Origin: Sulfurospirillaceae bacterium
Lineage (GTDB): Bacteria; Campylobacterota; Campylobacteria; Campylobacterales; Sulfurospirillaceae
NCBI GenBank assembly: GCA_028705785.1
Contig: JAQWCT010000109.1
Span: forward strand, 1-8,460
Reading direction: 5' to 3'
Length of the DNA stretch: 8,460 nt
The notes under the pieces are model-generated. The model saw only the letters and a list, made by a program, of their open reading frames with translations. It was not told where the DNA came from and searched no databases. The position numbers and the translations under genes are program-made. Positions 1 to 6,642 of this stretch are shown here, piece by piece (position 1 is the first letter of the stretch; each line of letters opens with the position of its first letter).

Positions 1-332
1 TCAAAAACCTTGATGAATTTAACAAAGCACTAAAAGCTTCATCAAAGCCTGTAATGTTGGATTTTTATGCGGATTGGTGTGTGAATTGTATCGAGCTTGA
101 AAACTTTACTTTTAGTGATGCAAGAGTCAAAACAAAGATGGCAAACTATACGCTTTTGCAAGTTGATGTTACGAAAAATAGTGATGAAGATAAAGCGTTT
201 CAAAAAGCCTTTGGCATAGTGGGACCTCCTGCTATCTTGTTTTTTAAAGATGGACAAGAAATGAGCTCCTTTCGTGTTGTGGGTTTTAAAAATGCTGATG
301 AATTTTTAGCACATTTGGAGAAAGTGAAATGA
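1..332 (+). CDS. dsbD: DsbD C-terminal thioredoxin-like domain (thiol:disulfide interchange protein), 5' end outside window
   Basis: This is the last ~110 codons of a gene that begins before the window; the frame is open from base 3 (residues KNLDEFNKAL...). The visible part is a thioredoxin-fold domain: a strand reading MLDFYADWC, the redox motif WCVNC (C-x-x-C), and the cis-proline loop GIVGPPAILFF, ending in GFKNADEFLAHL. ADWCxxC followed by a short acidic helix and 'TFSD' is characteristic of the periplasmic gamma domain of DsbD, which takes electrons from the membrane domain and passes them to periplasmic partners such as DsbC or apocytochrome maturation proteins. The membrane and N-terminal domains are not in the window, so a shorter separate thioredoxin-like protein cannot be excluded. 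An internal ATG at 54 lies inside the fold's first strand and is not the true start. The stop overlaps the next gene's start. Confidence 0.85.
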   Translation, partial: KNLDEFNKALKASSKPVMLDFYADWCVNCIELENFTFSDARVKTKMANYTLLQVDVTKNSDEDKAFQKAFGIVGPPAILFFKDGQEMSSFRVVGFKNADEFLAHLEKVK

Positions 333-619
333 AAGTTATTTTAATAGTGGAAGCAGAAGGCCTAAAAGACAAAAGCTTCTTTGAAAAACATCTCAAAAAA
401 GAGGGCTTGACACCTATAGCCAATGAAGATTTTACCTATGAAGGTGATACAACTACGCATATGTTTAGCACGCGTGCATTTATACATGAGGTGGTCGAGA
501 AAGGTTTGAAAAAGTCAGGATTTCTTACATGTAAGATTATTTTTCAAGTGGGAGAAAATCCTCTTGAAGCCTACCGTTTCGATACGCTTCAAGATTCATT
601 TGTAGAAGTTAGTGTTTAA
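329..619 (+). CDS. conserved-looking small hypothetical protein, 96 aa
   Basis: I do not recognise this protein. It starts at an ATG whose last bases form the stop of the dsbD-like gene (ATGA), with a clear ribosome binding site GGAG at 317-320, eight bases upstream, so it is co-translated with dsbD. The product has no signal peptide or membrane segment and is probably cytoplasmic. Predicted order by eye is strand (KVILIVEAEG), helix (FFEKHLKKEG), strand, helix (HEVVEKGLKKSG), strand (CKIIFQVG), a small alpha/beta layout that would suit a ferredoxin-like fold, but that is inference. One cysteine (in LTCKII) and no obvious catalytic motif. The 3' end overlaps the convergent kdsB by 11 bp. The strong ribosome site and coupling make it a real gene; its function is unknown. 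Confidence 0.75.
   Translation: MKVILIVEAEGLKDKSFFEKHLKKEGLTPIANEDFTYEGDTTTHMFSTRAFIHEVVEKGLKKSGFLTCKIIFQVGENPLEAYRFDTLQDSFVEVSV
523..536. repeat. perfect 14-bp palindrome TCTTACATGTAAGA
   Basis: Perfect self-complementary 14-mer centred on TACATGTA, lying within the 96-aa small gene. It is one of four TACATGTA octamers in the window (others at 927-934, 1427-1434 and 3874-3881). Its role is unknown; it has no loop, so it is not a terminator hairpin. Confidence 0.5.
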
Positions 620-1316
620 AAAACTTTAAAGCTCTCTCTAAATCCTCAGGAGTATCGATACCAAAGCTTTGACTTTGCACTTCTACCATAGCGATTTTAT
701 ATCCATGATAGATGGCGCGGAGTTGTTCGAGTTTTTCGATGTGTTCTATGGGAGCATAGGGTAGGGCACAAAAGGTTTGGAGGGATTTCTTGGTAAATGC
801 GTAAATGCCTAAATGTCCGAAGTAGCCATCAAATCCACCCTCTCTGTCATAAGGAATAGCACTTCTTGAAAAATAAATAGCATTGCCATTGGCATCAAGA
901 ATGACTTTGACGAGGTTGGGGTCTTTTACATGTACGAGTTCTATTTTTTTACAACAGCTTGTTATCAGGGCATCAGTGCTTTTAGCTCGCTCAATCACAC
1001 TTTGAACCACAGCTTCTTCGATAAAAGGCTCATCTGCTTGGACATTGACGATAATTTCTTCATCGTTTAGACTTAGCTTCGATGCGGCTTCATTGATGCG
1101 GTCTGTCCCGCTTTGGTGATGCTCGCCTGTCAAAATGGCTTTAAATCCATAGTCTTTGGCGATATGTAAAACGGCTTCACTGTCTGTTGCAATAGCCACA
1201 TCATCAAGGTTTTGAACCCTTTGAGCAGTAGCGATAACCATAGGAACGCCGTTGATATTGGCTAGAATTTTTTGTGGAAATCTTGTTGAAGCCAATCTTG
1301 CAGGAATGATAATCAT
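609..1316 (-). CDS. kdsB: 3-deoxy-manno-octulosonate cytidylyltransferase (CMP-Kdo synthetase)
   Basis: KdsB activates Kdo with CTP to give CMP-Kdo, the donor for the inner core sugar of lipopolysaccharide; it acts in the cytoplasm. The 235-residue protein opens with the nucleotide-binding signature MIIIPARLASTRFPQK. It also carries ATDSEAV (about 43-49), NVQADEPFIE (91-100, containing the metal-binding Asp), SRSAIPYDRE (150-159), HLGIYAF (168-174), EHIEKLEQLR (191-200) and FGIDTPEDLERA near the end. Length is close to the usual ~240-250. The Ala in NVQADEP replaces the commoner Gly, which I believe is normal in Campylobacter relatives. The ATG overlaps the thrC stop by four bases (ATGA) with only a weak upstream AAAGAA, so translation is probably coupled to thrC. 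It is the last gene of the minus-strand cluster and its stop overlaps the convergent small gene. Confidence 0.95.
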   Translation of the reverse strand: MIIIPARLASTRFPQKILANINGVPMVIATAQRVQNLDDVAIATDSEAVLHIAKDYGFKAILTGEHHQSGTDRINEAASKLSLNDEEIIVNVQADEPFIEEAVVQSVIERAKSTDALITSCCKKIELVHVKDPNLVKVILDANGNAIYFSRSAIPYDREGGFDGYFGHLGIYAFTKKSLQTFCALPYAPIEHIEKLEQLRAIYHGYKIAMVEVQSQSFGIDTPEDLERALKFFKH

Positions 1317-2794
1317 GATTTATTCTTTAAAAAGTTAAATATTTCGACTTCAATATCTTTTTTATCAATCACTTTACCATGTACGATAGGCTGTGAAAAA
1401 AGCGTATTGATACATTCGGGAATCTTTACATGTAAAGCTTTGCTAAATCCCTCTAAGGCTTCCTTATCGCTGTATTTTTTCATATCATTTTGGATGGCAT
1501 TAAACATCGTTGGAGCAAATTTTGTCCATTCTGCGGTAGAGCATAAAACGCACGGGATATTTTTTTGCTTCAAATTTTCATAAGCGCTTAGACAAGTTGC
1601 CGTGTGCGGATCCATCACATAACCCTCTTTTGCAAAAGAAGCAATTGTCCCTTTAGCAAAGGTATCGTCGCAATAAATAGCATCAAAATCTTCTCTAAGA
1701 CTTGCTAGTTCATCAGGAGATAATTGGTAGATTTTCTCATTTTTAAGGTTATCCATCATCTCTTTGGTACGCTTTGCACCAAATTTATCATACAACACGC
1801 GTTCCACATTCGAAGAGATAAGGATGTCCATAGCAGGTGAAGTCGTTAAAAGGAGTTTGCGGTTTCTTAAATCGTAAATACCTGTGTTGATAAGGTCGGT
1901 GAGGATATTGTTGATGTTAGATGCGATTAAAATCTTTTCTATCGGTAAACCCATCTTTTTAGCGTAGTAGGCACCTAGGGCATTACCAAAGTTACCACTA
2001 GGCACGATAGTGTAAAAAGGCTTTCCAAGCTCTACTTTATGTTGTTTTAAAAGTGCTACATACGCGTGGATATGGTAGATGATTTGGAAGATAATGCGTC
2101 CAAAATTGACTGAGTTTGCAGCACTAAGCTTGATGTTTTCTTGGGTCAGTTTGGCATTAAAACTAGGAGATGCGAGTAAGGTTTTAAGCGCATTTTGTGC
2201 ATCATCAAAATTTCCATGAATACCGATAATTTTGAGATTTTTACTTTTTTGTGTTGTCATTTGTAGTCGCTGAACATCGCTTGTTCCACCATCTGGGTAG
2301 AGGCATACAACTCGGATGTTTTCTTTATCTGCAAAAGTATCTAGTGTGGCAGGTCCCGTGTCGCCACTAGTGGCTGCAAGGATAAGATAATCTTCTTTAT
2401 TTTTTTGTGTAAGGTGTGAGAGGATATGCCCAAAAGGTTGAAGTGCCATATCTTTAAATGCACGGGTGGGTCCATGATAGAGTTCATTGACATAAAGGTC
2501 TTCTTTGATTTGGACTAAAGGTGCAGGGTTTGAGGCATCATCAAAATGGTCGTAAAGTGCTACTGCTTGAGCGATAATAGAATCCTCAATGTCGATAGCA
2601 AAGCGTTTTAAAATATCAATAGTCAGTTCTTTATAGCTTTTTTTGGTTGCACTCTCTAAAAAATCAAGGTCAATTTTTGGCAAGTTTTCTGGCACATAAA
2701 GTCCACCAAAACTCGCACTTGGGTTGAGTAGGGCGTATGAAAAAGGTACCGATTTTGGTTTAAGCGTATCATTGCCTCTGGTTTCTGTAAACAT
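1313..2794 (-). CDS. thrC: threonine synthase
   Basis: A PLP enzyme (fold type II) that converts O-phospho-L-homoserine to L-threonine in the cytoplasm, the final step of threonine synthesis. The 493-residue product shows the family start FTETRGND with NPSASFGGLYVPENLP just after, then HGPTRAFKDMALQ, in which Lys114 should form the Schiff base with PLP. SGDTGPA (143-149), ANSVNFGRI (226-234) and the phosphate-cup motif PSGNFGN (265-271) follow. Length fits the longer bacterial/fungal-type threonine synthases. The start is supported by AAGGA on the minus strand (2804-2808), nine bases before the ATG and partly overlapping the argB stop as TAAGGA; another ATG at 2797-2799 is out of frame and too close to this site. 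It lies 12 bp after argB and overlaps kdsB by 4 bp. Confidence 0.96.
   Translation of the reverse strand: MFTETRGNDTLKPKSVPFSYALLNPSASFGGLYVPENLPKIDLDFLESATKKSYKELTIDILKRFAIDIEDSIIAQAVALYDHFDDASNPAPLVQIKEDLYVNELYHGPTRAFKDMALQPFGHILSHLTQKNKEDYLILAATSGDTGPATLDTFADKENIRVVCLYPDGGTSDVQRLQMTTQKSKNLKIIGIHGNFDDAQNALKTLLASPSFNAKLTQENIKLSAANSVNFGRIIFQIIYHIHAYVALLKQHKVELGKPFYTIVPSGNFGNALGAYYAKKMGLPIEKILIASNINNILTDLINTGIYDLRNRKLLLTTSPAMDILISSNVERVLYDKFGAKRTKEMMDNLKNEKIYQLSPDELASLREDFDAIYCDDTFAKGTIASFAKEGYVMDPHTATCLSAYENLKQKNIPCVLCSTAEWTKFAPTMFNAIQNDMKKYSDKEALEGFSKALHVKIPECINTLFSQPIVHGKVIDKKDIEVEIFNFLKNKS
1424..1437. repeat. perfect 14-bp palindrome CTTTACATGTAAAG
   Basis: Second perfect 14-mer palindrome around TACATGTA, inside the 3' part of thrC. 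It shares the core and arm composition of the one at 523-536 (CTTACATGTAAG against TTTACATGTAAA). Occurring in a different codon phase from the other copies, it does not simply reflect one favoured dipeptide. Confidence 0.5.
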
Positions 2795-2806
2795 AACATA
2801 AATTCC

Positions 2807-3658
2807 TTATTGTTGAATGATGGTTCCGATACCATCTTTAGTGAAAAGTTCTAATAAAATGGAGTGTTCGATGCGTCCATCGATAATATGCGCTTGTTCA
2901 ACGCCACCTTTGAGTGTTTCTAGACACGCATCAAGTTTTGGAATCATTCCTCCACTAATCGTGCCATCTTTTTTAAGGGCTTTGATTTTGGCTTTGTCTA
3001 AACTCGATATTAGATTGCCTTCTTTATCTAAAACGCCCTGTGTGTCAGTTAAAAAGATGATTTTTTTCGCTTTTAAGGCTACTGCTATCTTGCTGGCTGC
3101 CAAATCAGCGTTGATGTTATAGCCTGGGTGGTTGACATCATCTCCTGCCGCTATTGGGGCAATGACGGGGATGAATTTTTCTCTCATGAGATTTTCAATC
3201 ACACTTTTATCAATTTTGGTGATGTCACCTACGAGTCCATATTTTCCATCATCCATAGGCTTTGCACGCATAAAGTTTGCATCTTTACCTGTAATACCAA
3301 TGGCTTTAGCACCATGGTGGTTTAAAAGTGTGGTGATTTCTTTGTTGATACTTCCACTAAGCACCATCTCTACGACTTCCATCACGGCATCATCAGTGAC
3401 CCTTAGTCCATCAATAAAACTACTTTTTACTTCAAGTTTATCGAGTAGCGCATTGATTTTTTTACCGCCACCATGTACGATGATAGGTTTGATACCTACA
3501 AGGTAAAGCAAAACGATATCTTGGGCAAATTTATCTTTGAGTTCAGGATTGATTTGAGCAGCGCCACCATATTTGATGACAATGGTTTTTTTCTTAAACT
3601 GTTTGATATAGGGAAGCGCATCAAGTAGTATTTGTGCTTGTTGAATTTTTTCTTGCAC
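2807..3658 (-). CDS. argB: acetylglutamate kinase
   Basis: Phosphorylates N-acetyl-L-glutamate with ATP, the second step of arginine synthesis, in the cytoplasm. The 283-residue protein of the amino-acid-kinase fold has KYGGAA (29-34), VHGGGKKI (61-68), GLRVTD (84-89), NINADLAA (181-188), TDTQGVLD (204-211) and GGMIPKLDA (236-244). Before the catalytic core comes a ~20-residue helix (QEKIQQAQILLDALPYI). In the family such an N-terminal helix goes with hexamer formation and feedback inhibition by arginine, so this enzyme is probably arginine-sensitive (inference). The start codon is GTG, not ATG. It is chosen because AAAGGA precedes it by about seven bases and the helix begins right after. The gap from lpxK is 34 bp and to thrC 12 bp. 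Confidence 0.96.
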   Translation of the reverse strand: MQEKIQQAQILLDALPYIKQFKKKTIVIKYGGAAQINPELKDKFAQDIVLLYLVGIKPIIVHGGGKKINALLDKLEVKSSFIDGLRVTDDAVMEVVEMVLSGSINKEITTLLNHHGAKAIGITGKDANFMRAKPMDDGKYGLVGDITKIDKSVIENLMREKFIPVIAPIAAGDDVNHPGYNINADLAASKIAVALKAKKIIFLTDTQGVLDKEGNLISSLDKAKIKALKKDGTISGGMIPKLDACLETLKGGVEQAHIIDGRIEHSILLELFTKDGIGTIIQQ

Positions 3659-3662
3659 TAGG

Positions 3663-3690
3663 TATCCTTTTGGTGGTAAAAAGTAGGATA
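3663..3690 (-). promoter_or_regulatory. argB ribosome binding site, with a weak possible hairpin
   Basis: In the 34-bp lpxK-argB gap the minus strand reads TATCCTACTTTTTACC then ACCAAAAGGATACCTAGTG. AAAGGA is the ribosome binding site and decides the GTG start. TATCCT (3685-3690) is complementary to AGGATA (3663-3668), so the site could be masked by a six-pair stem with a 16-base loop. The stem is short and may be chance. Confidence 0.4.
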
Positions 3691-3692
3691 TT

Positions 3693-4631
3693 TTAGCGTT
3701 TAAGAGCTAAAAATGCGTTTATTTTTGATTTGACATCATCTGTTATATGTACTTCTAGCATGAGGATTGAGAGTGGAATATCGAAAGTTGCCATTTTTAC
3801 GGCATCTTTTTGTGTTGTAAGGATGGAGGTGGCTTGGTGTTCATGTAAAAGGTCAAGAAGTTCTTTTTCTTGGTACATGTAATGGTCTCGAAAGGTGACT
3901 TTACCGATGATGTTTTGGGGTAGATAAGGTTCAAGCCTACTTGGTTTTGATATGGCAGTTACTAGAAGCATCCGTGATGTGGGGTTTAAAACTTCAACAT
4001 GGCGCGTAAAATCAGTACCCTCTGTAACGATTAAATTCGCTTTAGCATATAAGCTTCTTTGTTCACGATACGGACCACTAGGAAGGCAAAAACTATTTTT
4101 TGGTTCAGGATTTGGTTTAACTAAGATATCGAATTTTTGAATAAAGCTTTTCGAAAAACCATCGTCTAAAAAGATGATTTTAGCACCTAGTTTTTTGGCA
4201 TAGTAGATGGCTTCAAGTCTATCTTCACTGACAATGACTGTTGCGTTAGGTAATGACTTTGCATAGAGCATTGCTTCATCCCCACTTGCTCTTGCATCAC
4301 ACATCATAAGACCTTTTTGAGATACAAGGACCATACCATGCGAGCCCCGTCCATAGCCTCGAAGGATAATGGCAACCTCTTCATACTCTTTGGCGAGGGT
4401 AATGCAAAAAGGAGTTTTTCCATTACCTCCAATGGTAAGATTACCAATACTAATAATGGGGATTTTGAGCGTTATTTTCTTTTTTTCCCCACGATATCTT
4501 TTCCACTTTACCACGCAACAATATAGCGCACTCAAGGGAAGAAGAATATAAGGTAAAATCTTTTGAAAAAGAGTTTTTGGGTGAAAAAGATACTCTTCCA
4601 CCCATATGACAAGTTTTGAATTGTTAAACAC
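3693..4631 (-). CDS. lpxK: tetraacyldisaccharide 4'-kinase (lipid A biosynthesis)
   Basis: LpxK transfers the ATP gamma-phosphate to the 4' position of the lipid A disaccharide at the inner face of the inner membrane. From the start chosen here (312 aa) the protein has one hydrophobic anchor (about residues 22-41, KILPYILLPLSALYC) followed by basic KWKRYR. Next come the Walker-type loop GNLTIGGNGKTP (63-74), ILRGYGRGSHG (89-99), GDEAMLYAK (117-125), FLDDGF (154-159), LPSGPYRE (183-190) and TTQKDAVK near the end. After DDGF the family's usual Gln/His is Ser-Lys here. The start is uncertain: GTG at 4629-4631 overlaps the upstream stop by 8 bp and gives a normal length. ATGs at 4676 and 4685 would add 15-18 residues whose bases are the upstream gene's 3' end read in another frame. 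Expression is probably coupled to that gene. Confidence 0.9.
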   Translation of the reverse strand: MFNNSKLVIWVEEYLFHPKTLFQKILPYILLPLSALYCCVVKWKRYRGEKKKITLKIPIISIGNLTIGGNGKTPFCITLAKEYEEVAIILRGYGRGSHGMVLVSQKGLMMCDARASGDEAMLYAKSLPNATVIVSEDRLEAIYYAKKLGAKIIFLDDGFSKSFIQKFDILVKPNPEPKNSFCLPSGPYREQRSLYAKANLIVTEGTDFTRHVEVLNPTSRMLLVTAISKPSRLEPYLPQNIIGKVTFRDHYMYQEKELLDLLHEHQATSILTTQKDAVKMATFDIPLSILMLEVHITDDVKSKINAFLALKR

Positions 4632-5757
4632 GATTTTTAGCAATCTCTTTAATCTGATCACAAATATAATGGACATCTTTATCACTCAGACTTGAGTAAA
4701 TAGGTAAAGAAAGGATTTGTTGATAGTTACTAAGTGCTTTTGGGAAAGCATTGACTCTTAGGCTGTATTTTTGTTTGTAGTAGCTCAAAAGATGCATAGG
4801 AATGTAGTGTAGTGCAGTAAAAATTCCTCTTTCTTTGAGTTCTTTAGCAAAATTATCTCTATTTTTATCCACTTTGATAATATACTGAGAGTAAACATGA
4901 TCTCTTAATTTAACAGGTGTGCTTACATGAGGGCAAGAAGCTAATTCTTTGTTATAGATATCAGCGATTTCCCTTCTTCTCTCGATAAAGCTCTCATTTT
5001 TTTCAAGCTGACCGATAGCAAAAGCGGCATTGAGTTCATTAAGGTCATATTTTAAACCGATATCGACAACATCATAAACATAGCCAAGATTACCAAACTT
5101 ATCCCAGCCTTCGCTTACAATAGCATGATTTCGAAGCAACCTTGCTCTTTGGCTTAGGCTTTCATCTTTGGTTGTCATCATGCCTGCACTAGAGACTGAA
5201 TTGTAAGATTGTGGGTTAAATCTAAAAACAGTAATATCAGCTTCCAGTGAGCCAATTTTTTTACCATTGAAAGTTCCACCAAGTGCGGTAGTCGCATCTT
5301 CAATGATTTTGATATCGTAGGCTTTAGCGAGGGCATAAATTCTTTGTAAATCACTAGGTTGCCCAGCCACATGACTGATAAATGCACCCTTGAGTTTTTT
5401 AGCTTTATTGGTTTTAAGAACATTTTCCAATTGGTCTACATCAATATTAAAATCATCCTTATTAATATCCACAAAAATAGGCTCTGCATCAAAATGTCTA
5501 ATGACTTCAGCTACTGAGGGAAATGCGTTGACAGAGCAGATGATTTTATCGCCTCTTTTAAGGTCAAGTGCACACATGGCAAGATGCATAGCGGCTGTCC
5601 CATTAAAAGTTGAAATAGCGTCGCCACAACCAGTATATTTGATAAATTCTTTCTCAAGTATTTCAACTTTGTTGGCTTTTTCTAAATCCAACACTTCGTT
5701 AATCAGTGTTCGTTCCCTTTGGTCAATAAAAGGCTTGTAAAATGGTATCTCTTTCAT
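4624..5757 (-). CDS. DegT/DnrJ/EryC1/StrS-family protein lacking the usual PLP lysine
   Basis: Fold-type I sugar-aminotransferase family, 377 aa, the normal length. Family features: FYKPFID at the start, FNGTAAMHLAM (51-61, for SGTAALhlal), HVAGQPSDL (129-137), IIEDATTALGG (151-161, Asp154 being the expected PLP-ring partner) and ELNAAFAIGQLEK (241-253). The block usually reading FSFHPxKxITTGEGG is here FRFNPQSYNSVSSAG (178-192): the Schiff-base Lys aligns with Ser184 (codon TCT at 5206-5208), and the Glu of GEGG aligns with Ser190. The later GFNYR-type motif is GLKYD (234-238). It may therefore not transaminate in the usual way; homologous 3-dehydratases use His at this site, but there is none here. 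The start has AAAGGA spanning the nadE stop (TAAAGGA). Lying between nadE and lpxK, a role in envelope sugar or lipid A chemistry is possible but unproven. Confidence 0.85.
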   Translation of the reverse strand: MKEIPFYKPFIDQRERTLINEVLDLEKANKVEILEKEFIKYTGCGDAISTFNGTAAMHLAMCALDLKRGDKIICSVNAFPSVAEVIRHFDAEPIFVDINKDDFNIDVDQLENVLKTNKAKKLKGAFISHVAGQPSDLQRIYALAKAYDIKIIEDATTALGGTFNGKKIGSLEADITVFRFNPQSYNSVSSAGMMTTKDESLSQRARLLRNHAIVSEGWDKFGNLGYVYDVVDIGLKYDLNELNAAFAIGQLEKNESFIERRREIADIYNKELASCPHVSTPVKLRDHVYSQYIIKVDKNRDNFAKELKERGIFTALHYIPMHLLSYYKQKYSLRVNAFPKALSNYQQILSLPIYSSLSDKDVHYICDQIKEIAKNRV

Positions 5758-5766
5758 GGTATTCCT

Positions 5767-6531
5767 TTATTTTGTGGCGCTAAGATCTGCGATGGTCGGT
5801 AGTTTACTTTTAAAGCTATTGTTTTTAATTCTCTCCATTATCATCGTAACAAGTGATGCATCAAAGCCTGCAGAGATAAGTTCTTCTGGAGTAAAGTTTT
5901 TTTCTACATGAGCGTAGAGAACTTTGTCGATTTGTGCATAAGTAAAACCAAATTCATCTTCATCGCTTTGTCCCTCCCATAAATCTGCTGAGGGAGCTTT
6001 TGTCAAAATGGATTCTGGTACGCCAAGATAAGCCGCAAACTCAAAAATTTCCGTTTTGTAAAGTTCTCCAATGGGATTAATAGCACAAGCAGTATCTCCA
6101 AAAATAGTTCCATAACCTAAGAGAATCTCCGTCTTATTGCTTGTTCCCAGCACCAGTGCATTTTCTCTTGCAGAAATGTCATACAAAACGGACATACGCA
6201 TCCTTGCACTAAAATTTCCAATGCGAAGTTTTGAGGCATTTTTATCTTTAAAATAAGTGTCGACCAATGAACCTATGGAAATTTTCTCAGTCTGAATATT
6301 AAACTTCTCACATAAGGTTTGTGCATCTTCAAAACTGGCTTTATGTGAAGTAGAAGAGGGTAGCATCAATCCTAAAAAATTTTCTCCCAATGCCTTCTTC
6401 GCAAGCGTGGCAACCACTGCAGAGTCAATGCCTCCACTAATACCAAGTACAGCTTTAGAAAAACCTGCTTTTTGAACTTCTTCTTTTAAAAATTTGATTA
6501 AGAAAGATTCTATTAATGCATATTTACTCAT
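5767..6531 (-). CDS. nadE: NH3-dependent NAD+ synthetase
   Basis: Catalyses the last step of NAD synthesis, amidating nicotinic acid adenine dinucleotide with ammonia and ATP. The 254-residue protein is the synthetase domain alone, with no N-terminal nitrilase/glutaminase domain, so it should use free ammonia. Visible motifs: the PP-loop LGISGGIDSAVV (29-40), NFSARMRMSVLYDIS (106-120), LGTSNKTEILLGYGT (128-142), GDTACAINPIGELYKTE (145-161) and KAPSADLWEGQSDEDEFG (178-195), all standard for the family. The ATG is preceded on the minus strand by AAAAGG, eight bases upstream, and by a TATAAT box. It is the first gene of the minus-strand cluster and diverges from the metallo-hydrolase gene; the following gene starts 9 bp after its stop. 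Confidence 0.96.
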   Translation of the reverse strand: MSKYALIESFLIKFLKEEVQKAGFSKAVLGISGGIDSAVVATLAKKALGENFLGLMLPSSTSHKASFEDAQTLCEKFNIQTEKISIGSLVDTYFKDKNASKLRIGNFSARMRMSVLYDISARENALVLGTSNKTEILLGYGTIFGDTACAINPIGELYKTEIFEFAAYLGVPESILTKAPSADLWEGQSDEDEFGFTYAQIDKVLYAHVEKNFTPEELISAGFDASLVTMIMERIKNNSFKSKLPTIADLSATK

Positions 6532-6539
6532 AAGTTTTA

Positions 6540-6590
6540 CCTTTTTTAAGCGATAATTTTAATTATACTAAAGTTAAAATTAATTCATTC
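6540..6590 (-). promoter_or_regulatory. promoter and ribosome binding site of the nadE-kdsB cluster
   Basis: On the minus strand upstream of nadE there is a perfect TATAAT at 6562-6567 in the context TTTTAACTTTAGTATAATT. No TTGACA-like -35 box lies at the right distance; only T-rich stretches are seen, which is normal for housekeeping promoters of Campylobacter relatives. Transcription would start near 6555, leaving a ~24-base leader with the AAAGG site at 6540-6544. It is the only good promoter I see for the six-gene cluster. Confidence 0.6.
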
Positions 6591-6591
6591 T

Positions 6592-6636
6592 TTTAAGTTT
6601 GATTTGCTACTATTTTGGAAATAAGATAATAAAGAG
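6592..6636 (+). promoter_or_regulatory. possible promoter and ribosome binding site of the metallo-hydrolase gene
   Basis: TTTAAGTTTG at 6592-6601 resembles the upstream T-rich element described for C. jejuni housekeeping promoters. Candidate -10 boxes are an extended TGCTACTAT (6605-6613) and TAAGAT (6622-6627), the latter 17 bases after TTGATT (6599-6604). Which one is used cannot be decided; TAAGAT would leave almost no leader, which favours the upstream box. AAAGAG at 6631-6636 is the likely ribosome binding site. Confidence 0.35.
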
Positions 6637-6642
6637 TTGAAA

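Noticed and set aside
600..660. Terminator between the convergent small gene and kdsB
   Set aside because: I looked for a GC-rich inverted repeat with a T-run and found none; the two genes overlap.
3132..3506. 124-codon open frame on the plus strand
   Set aside because: Lies wholly antisense to argB, whose motifs are complete; composition (Ser/Thr/Leu/Ile-rich) is typical of a shadow frame.
5206..5208. Ser184 as a sequencing error for the PLP lysine
   Set aside because: TCT differs from AAA/AAG at two or more bases and the whole surrounding motif has also diverged, so a single error cannot explain it.
5390..5740. 116-codon open frame on the plus strand
   Set aside because: Antisense to the DegT-like gene with no ribosome site or recognisable motif.
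6637..6642. TTG start for the metallo-hydrolase
   Set aside because: It directly abuts the AAAGAG ribosome site; the ATG six bases later has proper spacing.
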